Source: Nitrososphaeraceae archaeon
GTDB taxonomy: Archaea; Thermoproteota; Nitrososphaeria; Nitrososphaerales; Nitrososphaeraceae
Assembly: GCA_025922715.1 (NCBI GenBank)
Contig: JAICHH010000018.1
Location: forward strand, 1-17,609
Length of the DNA: 17,609 nucleotides
Direction of reading: 5' to 3'
In this document: positions 8,027 through 14,903 of the stretch, in pieces
How the letters are laid out: each line of letters starts with the position of its first letter
Position numbering within the stretch: the first letter of the stretch is position 1
Position numbers and translations under genes: made by a program
Notes under the pieces: model-generated
The model's input: the letters and a program-made list of their open reading frames with translations, nothing else
Told to the model about the DNA's origin: nothing
Databases searched by the model: none

Positions 8027-8194
8027 ATGGTAAAATGTGAGGAATGTGATGCCGAAATCAAAATACCAGAAGATTCAATCGAAGGTGAAATCGTATCTTG
8101 TCCAGATTGTGGATCAAGCTATGAATTGGTAAAAAATGAAGGTGGATTTACTACAAAACCCGCTCAAGTAGTCGGCGAGGATTGGGGACAGTGA
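8027..8194 (+). CDS. lysW: Amino-group carrier protein LysW, second copy with C-terminal Gln (EDWGQ)
   Basis: Second LysW-type carrier, 55 residues, preceded by AAGGAG (8011-8016) ten bases upstream of its ATG. The zinc-ribbon cysteines are CEEC (4-7) and CPDC (25-28). The core GEIVSCPDCG is identical to the first copy, and the tail reads KPAQVVGEDWGQ. The terminal Glu that receives the substrate in characterised LysW proteins is replaced by Gln (codon CAG at 8189-8191 followed by TGA). The stop overlaps the GTG start of lysX as GTGA. Because the overlap uses only the last base of that codon, a Glu codon GAG would have preserved it, so the Gln is not forced by the overlap. Its place between homocitrate synthase and an AAA-type LysX suggests it is the lysine carrier. 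It may need deamidation, or work differently. Confidence 0.9.
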   Translation: MVKCEECDAEIKIPEDSIEGEIVSCPDCGSSYELVKNEGGFTTKPAQVVGEDWGQ

Positions 8195-9066
8195 CTGAGG
8201 GAAAGAATACATCTTCTTCTCTCACACTTCTTTATGATACTATAAGATGGGAAGAAAAGGCTATCTATGAATCTGCTAAAAAGAAAGGAATTGAAATAAA
8301 GAAAATTGATTGCAAAGATATTGTTTTAGATTTAAATACACCCTCTTCTGAATATACTAATCGAACCATTATTCAAAGATGTGTTAGTTATTTCAAGAAT
8401 CTCCATTCTACTGCAGCATTAGAAGGATTAGGAGCAAATGTAATTAATCCATTAAACACTAATGTTACTTGTGGAAACAAATTATTTACTCATATGTTAC
8501 TACAAAAAAAAGGGATAAGAACACCCAAAGTAATAACAGCTTTTTCGCCTGATTCTGCACTTTTAGCATTAGAAAATTTCGGATATCCTGCTATTATTAA
8601 GCCTACAATAGGAAGCTGGGGTAGATTGATAGCATTATTACGTGATAAAGATGCAGCAAAAGCTGTATTTGAGGATAGAAAGCATATGTTTCCTCTTTAC
8701 CATGTATATTATCTAGAAGAATTTGTTTCTAGACCACCTCGTGATATAAGAGCTATAGTAGTAGGTGATGTTGTTGCTGCTGCAATATATAGATACTCTG
8801 AATCTGATGAATGGAAAACTAATATGGCATTAGGAGGTCGAGCTGAAAACTGTCCTGTTACCGATGAACTGGAAGATATATGTATTAAATCTTCTCGAGC
8901 TGTAGGTGGAAAGATTGTAGGAGTAGATTTAATGGAAAGTTCAAAAGAAGGTCTATTAGTACATGAAGTAAATAATACAACAGAATTCAAAAATACTGTC
9001 AAAATTACTGAAATCAATATTCAAGATATGATTGTAGATTATTCTTTAAAATACCAAATTAATTAG
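8191..9066 (+). CDS. lysX: LysW-alpha-aminoadipate ligase LysX (ATP-grasp)
   Basis: ATP-grasp ligase of 291 residues that attaches alpha-aminoadipate to LysW. The GTG at 8191 overlaps the lysW2 stop (GTGA), so I prefer it to the in-frame TTG at 8182, which would run inside lysW2. Family features are LTLLYDTIRWEEK, CGNKLFTHMLLQKKG (94-108), KPTIGSWGRLIALL (137-150), RPPRDIRAIVVGD (181-193), GGRAENCP (215-222) and VHEVNNTTEFKN (257-268). From memory of Thermus LysX, which has GSWGRLLALL, GGQAENCP and NHTMEFKN, this copy is the AAA-type enzyme. The other copy (2326-3183) differs at all three places. It presumably acts on the adjacent carrier, whose C-terminus is Gln. Confidence 0.9.
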   Translation: MTEGKNTSSSLTLLYDTIRWEEKAIYESAKKKGIEIKKIDCKDIVLDLNTPSSEYTNRTIIQRCVSYFKNLHSTAALEGLGANVINPLNTNVTCGNKLFTHMLLQKKGIRTPKVITAFSPDSALLALENFGYPAIIKPTIGSWGRLIALLRDKDAAKAVFEDRKHMFPLYHVYYLEEFVSRPPRDIRAIVVGDVVAAAIYRYSESDEWKTNMALGGRAENCPVTDELEDICIKSSRAVGGKIVGVDLMESSKEGLLVHEVNNTTEFKNTVKITEINIQDMIVDYSLKYQIN

Positions 9067-9073
9067 ATATACA

Positions 9074-10189
9074 TTGGTCTCATCTAATTATGCAATAGAA
9101 CTCTTAAAAAAGTCACTTACTCTTTATACTCCATCTAGGTCTGAAGGTCCACTAGCTAATCTCCTAAAGGATAAGTGTGTTAATGAACTTGGTTTTGAAC
9201 AAGCTCATATAGATAGTGTTGGAAATATTATTGCCACCAAAGGAAGAGGATATCCAAGAATATTGCTTTGCGGTCATATGGATACTGTTCCAAATAAAGT
9301 TCCTATCAGAATAGAGGAGGGGTTCTTGTATGGAAGAGGAGCATCCGATGCTAAAGCTCCCTTAATCTCTATGCTTTTGGCGGCGTCTGAGTTCCCCAAA
9401 CAAAATGGTACTATAATATTTGCTGGTGTAGTTGATGAGGAAGGAAATGCAACAGGTAGCAAGCATCTTGTTAAAAATAATTTGGATATAGATTACGCAA
9501 TATTTGGTGAACCTAGTGGTATACAAAATATTACAATTTCTTATAAGGGAAGATTAGCTCTAAAATTAATATGTGACGTTTTAGACAGTGCACATGCAAG
9601 TGCCCCTTGGTTAGCAAAAAATTCTATTGAGGAAGTCTATAATTTTTGGAATGCGATAACGACCACATTAAATAAGAATTATGAGAAAGAAAAAAGAAGT
9701 AATTCTGTTAGTTGTTGTATTACAGAAATTGTCGGTGGTTCTAGTCACAATGTCACTCCTCAAAAATGTAAAATAACAATGGATATTAGAATTCCAAATG
9801 GGGTCACATGTCAACAAGTTTTTGATTCTATAAGAATTCTCATTTCAAAAATATCAAAAGAAAAAGGAATAAAAACTAATTTTATAATTGAAGATTTTAC
9901 AGAACCATTCGAAGCGGATTTTTCCTCTCCTTTAGTTAGGTCTCTTGTTCTTTCTATTCTTGATATTTGTAAAAAAAGACCTGCATTACTAAGAAAAACA
10001 GGAACAGGTGATATGAATATAATTGGAAATGCATTTAAAATTCCCGTAGTTACTTACGGTCCTGGAGATCCACATTCTTCTCATAGTGTTAACGAACATG
10101 TAAATATAGAAGAATACCTTTCAGGAATTGAAGTCTATAAAAGATCTTTATTTCATATGTCAAGAATGTATAATATCCAGAATAAATAA
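9074..10189 (+). CDS. lysK: LysW-lysine/ornithine hydrolase
   Basis: M20-family metallopeptidase of 371 residues that releases lysine or ornithine from the LysW carrier, closing the pathway. Metal-ligand and catalytic motifs are CGHMDTVP (H68, D70), GRGASDAKAPL (bridging D92), GVVDEEGNATG (catalytic and metal Glu at 122-123) and FGEPSG (E146). A C-terminal GPGDPHSSHSVNEHVNIEEY carries the last histidine. The only sensible start is TTG at 9074, seven bases after the lysX stop; no in-frame ATG or GTG lies before the conserved region. One copy serves both modules if both end here. The protein is about 20 residues longer than I would expect for LysK, mainly from the N-terminus. Confidence 0.92.
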   Translation: MVSSNYAIELLKKSLTLYTPSRSEGPLANLLKDKCVNELGFEQAHIDSVGNIIATKGRGYPRILLCGHMDTVPNKVPIRIEEGFLYGRGASDAKAPLISMLLAASEFPKQNGTIIFAGVVDEEGNATGSKHLVKNNLDIDYAIFGEPSGIQNITISYKGRLALKLICDVLDSAHASAPWLAKNSIEEVYNFWNAITTTLNKNYEKEKRSNSVSCCITEIVGGSSHNVTPQKCKITMDIRIPNGVTCQQVFDSIRILISKISKEKGIKTNFIIEDFTEPFEADFSSPLVRSLVLSILDICKKRPALLRKTGTGDMNIIGNAFKIPVVTYGPGDPHSSHSVNEHVNIEEYLSGIEVYKRSLFHMSRMYNIQNK

Positions 10190-10224
10190 TATTAGAGTTA
10201 ATAATAGCGGTTTAATTACATAAT

Positions 10225-11316
10225 ATGTTATGTTTTGTTGGACTTGGAATAAATGGTTATTCTGGATTAAGTCTATTAGCAAAAGAGACTTTACAAAAAT
10301 GTCAATTTATCTATATAGAAAGATTTACAAGTTATATCGATGATGATGATATCAAGCAACTAAAAATTTTACTAAAGAATGGTAATAAACGTACACAAAT
10401 AGTTCCTCGTTGGTTTATTGAAGATGCAAGATCTATTATCTCTCAATCAAAAGAGAATAATGTAGCAATAGTGACTTATGGCGATCCTTTTATGGCAACA
10501 ACTTTCATTGAACTTTATGTAAGAGCAAAAAAAAACCTAATTGAAATCAAAATAATTCATGGTGCTTCTGGAATTTCATCTTTGATCGGTGAAATTGGAT
10601 TGCATAACTACAAATTTGGAAGGACTACAACAATCATGTCAGATCCTATGTCTGCAATAAGTGTCTATAATATTATTTATGAAAATCTAAGAGTAGGAAA
10701 TCATACTTTAATCCTAACAGAATACAATAATAACAATGAAAATGACTTTTTCTTTCTCGACCCAGCAAGGGCTATAGATATGCTTCTCGAAGTAGAACAG
10801 AATATACGTTATAAAATTATATCTGACGAGTTATTTATTATAGTGGCATCTAGAATAGGAAATAAAGATCAAAATATCTTAGGAGGAAAAGTTAAATCCA
10901 TAAAAAAAATAGATTTTGGCAAAGGACCTCATTCTATCATAGTAACAGGTCATCTTCATTTTACTGAAATTGATTCTATAACATCTCTTTATCCAAATAA
11001 AGATCCTCCGTTGGATAATACTCAATTCTTTCAACATGTTGCAGTAACAATGTTAGAAAAATATTTGCCAAAAGCGAAAGATGCTTTGAAAAATATGAAA
11101 TCTTATCTTGAAAGTGAAAGAAATTCCTCTTCTATACTCGATGAACAGTATAAAGAAATGGATTATGTATTAGAGAATGCTGAATACTATTTATTGGACG
11201 CTGAAAGATTTTTCAATCAGCATAAACTTGAATTAGGAATACTTAGCATAGGTTATGCAGAAGGGTTAATAGATGCATTACGTTTCCAAAAAAATATCAA
11301 TCCATGGTTATCTTAA
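10225..11316 (+). CDS. dphB: Diphthine synthase fused to a C-terminal DUF357-like domain
   Basis: The N-terminal ~255 residues are a tetrapyrrole-methylase-fold SAM-dependent methyltransferase. This family methylates the modified histidine of translation elongation factor 2 during diphthamide synthesis. Evidence includes the start MLCFVGLGINGYSGLSLLAK, YGDPFMATTF (85-94), IHGASGISSLIGEIGLHNYKFGR (111-133) and FGKGPHSIIVTGHLHFTE (231-249). Archaeal DphB is usually about 260 residues; here a helical extension runs to 363. Its end, with AEYYLLDAERFFNQ (319-332) and ILSIGYAEGLIDALRFQ (339-355), resembles the archaeal DUF357 helical domain. The gene follows lysK by 35 bases on the same strand and may be read through, although the functions are unrelated. 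Confidence 0.9.
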   Translation: MLCFVGLGINGYSGLSLLAKETLQKCQFIYIERFTSYIDDDDIKQLKILLKNGNKRTQIVPRWFIEDARSIISQSKENNVAIVTYGDPFMATTFIELYVRAKKNLIEIKIIHGASGISSLIGEIGLHNYKFGRTTTIMSDPMSAISVYNIIYENLRVGNHTLILTEYNNNNENDFFFLDPARAIDMLLEVEQNIRYKIISDELFIIVASRIGNKDQNILGGKVKSIKKIDFGKGPHSIIVTGHLHFTEIDSITSLYPNKDPPLDNTQFFQHVAVTMLEKYLPKAKDALKNMKSYLESERNSSSILDEQYKEMDYVLENAEYYLLDAERFFNQHKLELGILSIGYAEGLIDALRFQKNINPWLS

Positions 11317-11411
11317 TTTAATACCTCATTATTTTAAGGATATTTTTTATATTTTGATATAGAGAACTATTATTATAACAGAATAATTATTAATTTAAGT
11401 GAGGTTGGGCA

Positions 11412-12809
11412 ATGACTAAAAATTACGATATTTCTTTTAAAATTCCTGATGAGCTATTACAATTTTTAAATAATGAAACTTATTCCTTATTGATTAAAGG
11501 AGAACCTGGAGCAGGAAAAACTGCACTATGTTTGACAATTCTTAAAGCATTAAATATAAAGAATAATTTCTTTTATATTTCTACAAGAGTATCACCTAAT
11601 AAATTATTTTATTACTTTAAGTGGATTCATAAATATCTTAAAATTAAACATTCAAATAAACATAATAAATCTTCTAAAAATATAAATAGTTTAGAACCTT
11701 TCTTTGAAGATGCACGTTTAGATGAACCAGAATCTCTTTTCGAACGTATAACAAATCAATTGATGGATGTAAGATCCCCGTTGATAATAGTAGACAGTTG
11801 GGATGGAATAGCTTCATTTATGGATCGTGAATCGAGACTTAATAATGAACGTGTTTTACAAACATGGTTAGAAAGAGCAGGTGGAAGATTAATTTTAGTA
11901 AACGAAGGAAACGAATTAACAACTTTAGATTATCTTGTTGATGGTATTGTAACTCTTAAATTAAATCAATTTAATCACATCAATGTAAGAGAGATGAATT
12001 TAACAAAGCTAGGAGGGGTTGATATAAAGAAAAATTCGTTTGTATACACCTTAAATAATGGAATTTTTAAAACATATGAACCCAGCCATCAATATGGTCA
12101 TATCTTAGATCAGATTCTTAGTTCATCAACAAATAAATTTTTGAGCCAAAAAGAAATTGTTAAAATTGATTCTGGTCATATTTCACTTAACAAAGATCTA
12201 AATGGCGGATTTACCAAGAAATCTATAGTACTATTAGAATATGCTCCAAACATAGAAATAAAATACATTATTTTGTTCTTGTTTAATTTCATTACTAATT
12301 GTATTAGTAATTCCCATATCCTATTATTAGACACTAAAATTGCCAGAGATATTACTTCTCTTTTAAATTTGATCCGATCCAACGTTGTAGACTCTACTGA
12401 TTACGACAAATGCGTTAAATTAATTGATTTTAATTTGGATACAAACTTTGATAATTTAGATAACAATTTAAACACTGATTTATTAATTAATCCTATTTCT
12501 GAAAAAATAAAGAATATTAAATCCAATTCAATGATATTTGGGATTTTAAATTTTGATAGATATAAAAATATAGATGAGTATAAATTGGTTAATGCCTTGA
12601 AAGAAAAGTTAGATCTTTCTTTTATACTACTTCAGACAGGAATTAATTCTGAATTATCTCCACGGTTATTTGATTATAAACTTACAACCAAGAATTTGAA
12701 TGATGTAGTCTGTATCCAGTTAACACATCCATATTTAAGACTATATGGTCTTGAAATAGTGAATATAGAAAATTCTAGTTTCTCAATCAGAATAGATCCA
12801 TTAATATAA
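11412..12809 (+). CDS. KaiC/GvpD-like RecA-fold ATPase with degenerate second domain
   Basis: Protein of 465 residues. Residues about 10-215 form a RecA-like domain with Walker A GEPGAGKT (30-37) and Walker B PLIIVDSWDG (123-132). From about 250 a second RecA-like unit begins (GHISLNKDLNGGFTKKSIVLLEY). It keeps the KaiC-type lead-in but has lost its P-loop, and it continues with SHILLLDTKI and IFGILNFDRY. A low-complexity Asn/Asp-rich stretch lies around 337-361. This architecture fits archaeal KaiC-like or GvpD-like signalling ATPases; no gas-vesicle genes are nearby, so a GvpD role is doubtful. A Shine-Dalgarno-like GAGGT (11401-11405) lies six bases before the ATG, and an AT-rich TATA candidate is near 11345-11355. 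The cellular function is unknown. Confidence 0.78.
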   Translation: MTKNYDISFKIPDELLQFLNNETYSLLIKGEPGAGKTALCLTILKALNIKNNFFYISTRVSPNKLFYYFKWIHKYLKIKHSNKHNKSSKNINSLEPFFEDARLDEPESLFERITNQLMDVRSPLIIVDSWDGIASFMDRESRLNNERVLQTWLERAGGRLILVNEGNELTTLDYLVDGIVTLKLNQFNHINVREMNLTKLGGVDIKKNSFVYTLNNGIFKTYEPSHQYGHILDQILSSSTNKFLSQKEIVKIDSGHISLNKDLNGGFTKKSIVLLEYAPNIEIKYIILFLFNFITNCISNSHILLLDTKIARDITSLLNLIRSNVVDSTDYDKCVKLIDFNLDTNFDNLDNNLNTDLLINPISEKIKNIKSNSMIFGILNFDRYKNIDEYKLVNALKEKLDLSFILLQTGINSELSPRLFDYKLTTKNLNDVVCIQLTHPYLRLYGLEIVNIENSSFSIRIDPLI

Positions 12810-13164
12810 AATAATTAAAAATATCTTACAATTAATATAATATTATAATCAAATGAAGTATATATTCATCTATTAGAATTATTTACTCATTTTTTCTAAA
12901 TAAACAATGCGATTAAATAATATCCAAGAATAATTAAAAAGCCCTCCAAAAAGTAAAGATTCTATTTAACTATGAGAATTTTGCTATGAAATCAAGTTGT
13001 GCTGGATCATAATACGTCTATAATAATGATCTAGAAAAATTATAATCTAACATAAAATCAAAAATGAATTTGTTTAGAAGTCTGAAGTCTCAATCTCGAT
13101 GTCTACAATTGTACTATTTAAGATAACTTAGCTGTATGACTCTGTGTTTATATTATTAAAATCA
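12810..13164. other. Intergenic AT-rich stretch, no gene seen
   Basis: About 355 bases between the KaiC-like gene and tRNA-Ile. No convincing reading frame was found on either strand. It contains one possible RNA hairpin (arms 13002-13010 and 13026-13034) and the 3' flank of the minus-strand tRNA gene, where a TTTT run could help end transcription. Confidence 0.6.
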
Positions 13165-13238
13165 TGGGCCGAAAGGGAGTTGAACCCTCGACCTTTCGAT
13201 TATCAGTCGAACGCTCCACCAAGCTGAGCTATCGGCCC
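13165..13238 (-). tRNA. tRNA-Ile (anticodon GAU)
   Basis: Read on the minus strand, the acceptor arms GGGCCGA and TCGGCCC pair fully. The D stem is GCTC/GAGC and the anticodon stem TTCGA/TCGAA, with loop CTGATAA, giving anticodon GAT. The T arm is GAGGG-TTCAACT-CCCTT, and discriminator A lies at 13165. No CCA is encoded, as common in archaea, and there is no intron. It decodes AUC and AUU. Confidence 0.97.
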
Positions 13239-13280
13239 AAATTATTACATACTAGTGTTGGTGCTTTATTTCAAAGACAA

Positions 13281-13290
13281 TTTAAATATT
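13281..13290 (-). promoter_or_regulatory. Candidate TATA box for tRNA-Ile
   Basis: On the minus strand AATATTTAAA lies about 45 bases upstream of the mature tRNA 5' end. Archaeal spacing would give a 5' leader of about 20 bases, removable by RNase P. Confidence 0.35.
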
Positions 13291-13420
13291 TTTTTTTAGA
13301 TCCTTAACCTATTAGTAGCACTGCAGACCATTTTTAATATTTTTGTTAGTTAGATTAAATTTTAATAACTGTATAATAAAAATGCATTTAAGACTATAAT
13401 ATTGTTATAAGGTATAATTT

Positions 13421-14248
13421 ATGATTAAAAAAATTGAAGGAGTTGCTATTATTACAAAGAATCTAAATAAAACTGCATATGAAGCATCTGAATATATTGC
13501 TAAAATACTTTCAAGTAAAAGTATTAAGGTATCATCTATCCCTCCATTTGAAACATCTAATTTTAAAAATAACAATTCTGATTTTACCTCCCTAGTAAAT
13601 GAAATTGATCTTATAATCGCACTAGGAGGAGACGGTACTACTTTACGAGCTTTTAGATTTCATCCAAGTGATATTCCTGTTTTTAGTATTAATGTTGGAG
13701 GTACTAGAGGTATACTTTCTGAAATTAAATTGGACCAAATTGATTATGCTCTCGATGCAATTTTAAATGGCAATTATTACTATGATGAAAGAATTAGAAT
13801 TCAAGCTTCTTTATCTTTATCCAATAAACTCTTTCTTCCTGCGTTAAATGATATATTACTTTTTAGAACTAATCTTACTAGAACACCAACTATAACGATA
13901 AAATTTAGAGATGGTGTCATTAGTCAGCGCATGGATGGAATAATAGTATCTACTTCGACAGGATCAACCGGTCATTCAATATCTTTAGGAGGGCCTGTAT
14001 TACATGAAGAATTAAATTGTTTAATAATTAATCCAATAGCTTCAATTAATAAATTACCATCTATAGTAATACCTCCAGAGGTGATCGAAATTTATAGTAA
14101 TCACAAGACAGATTTAGTAATTGATGGTCAAGATAAATTTTTGGTTGAAGAAAATAGTCCTATAAAAATAACTCGATTTCCAATTAATGCTCGTTTTATA
14201 AGATTAAGAAAGAAAGGCTTTAGACAACTTGAAAAACTTGGATTCTAA
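13421..14248 (+). CDS. nadK: NAD kinase
   Basis: ATP- or polyphosphate-dependent kinase that makes NADP from NAD, 275 residues and normal in length for archaea. The hallmark LGGDGTTLRAFR is at 68-79, followed by NVGGTRGILSEI (91-102), LNDILLFR (142-149) and the glycine-rich DGIIVSTSTGSTGHSISLGG (172-191). The ATG at 13421 is close to a possible TATA stretch (CATTTAAG, about 13385-13392), consistent with a near-leaderless transcript. Its last 20 bases overlap the start of the nob1 gene, so the two are probably cotranscribed. NADPH made here would feed LysY among others, but the pairing with nob1 has no obvious functional link. Confidence 0.95.
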   Translation: MIKKIEGVAIITKNLNKTAYEASEYIAKILSSKSIKVSSIPPFETSNFKNNNSDFTSLVNEIDLIIALGGDGTTLRAFRFHPSDIPVFSINVGGTRGILSEIKLDQIDYALDAILNGNYYYDERIRIQASLSLSNKLFLPALNDILLFRTNLTRTPTITIKFRDGVISQRMDGIIVSTSTGSTGHSISLGGPVLHEELNCLIINPIASINKLPSIVIPPEVIEIYSNHKTDLVIDGQDKFLVEENSPIKITRFPINARFIRLRKKGFRQLEKLGF

Positions 14249-14738
14249 CATTTTCATTTTAGATTCTAGTGCTTTCTATGCTGGTTTCTATCGCTCTCTC
14301 CACTGTAAATTCTATACAACGACATCTATTCTACAAGAGATTAAACATTTATTAAAATCCTCTATAACCTTGGATTTATTAATTTCATCAGGAGCCTTAG
14401 TTATACAAGATCCAACGAAAGAATCAATTGATAAAATAATGTACATTGCAAATCTTTTGGGTGATATTAAAAAACTTTCACAAGCTGATATTTCTATTGT
14501 ATCTTTAGCTTATCAATTGAATAGGATTTTAGTATCTGATGATTATTCAGTTCTAAACGTATCTAATTTCCTTAAAATAAAGACCATTTCTTTAGGTAAT
14601 GATGGAATAGTAACATTAAGAAAATGGCGGAATTTTTGTAAAACGTGTAGAAAACAATATGCACCAACTATCAAAGAATGCGAAATTTGTGGTAATGCAA
14701 CAAAAAGAAATTATAAAAAATTTCATGCTTCATTTTGA
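14229..14738 (+). CDS. nob1: Endoribonuclease Nob1 (PIN domain and zinc ribbon)
   Basis: Archaeal homologue of the nuclease that cuts the 3' end of pre-16S/18S rRNA during small-subunit maturation, 169 residues. The PIN domain carries acidic residues in FILDSSAFY (D12), LQEIKHLL (E37), LSQADISIVSLAY (D87) and ILVSDDYSVLN (D104/D105). The C-terminus is a zinc ribbon with CKTC (137-140) and CEIC (151-154), as in Nob1 rather than a VapC toxin. No antitoxin gene is adjacent. The start is a TTG: either 14229, overlapping nadK by 20 bases, or 14238 three codons later. There is no ATG before the conserved first aspartate. Translation is probably coupled to nadK. Confidence 0.88.
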   Translation: MKNLDSNIFILDSSAFYAGFYRSLHCKFYTTTSILQEIKHLLKSSITLDLLISSGALVIQDPTKESIDKIMYIANLLGDIKKLSQADISIVSLAYQLNRILVSDDYSVLNVSNFLKIKTISLGNDGIVTLRKWRNFCKTCRKQYAPTIKECEICGNATKRNYKKFHASF

Positions 14739-14903
14739 TTCGGCCAACTTTTAATGGTTATTGTTTCCTTTAATCAATGAACGCATAAATTCAACAAATG
14801 ATTATTATACGCTACCCAAATAAAGAACTATATAGAGAAATGTACTATAAGAATTAGTCCTATTTAATTTATTAATCTTAAATAAACATGATATTGTCAA
14901 TAG

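Noticed and set aside
8709..9017. Minus-strand 102-codon frame inside lysX
   Set aside because: Antisense shadow of a conserved ATP-grasp gene; no independent evidence.
14229..14738. VapC-type toxin of a toxin-antitoxin pair
   Set aside because: The PIN domain is followed by a four-Cys zinc ribbon typical of Nob1, and the upstream gene is NAD kinase, not an antitoxin.
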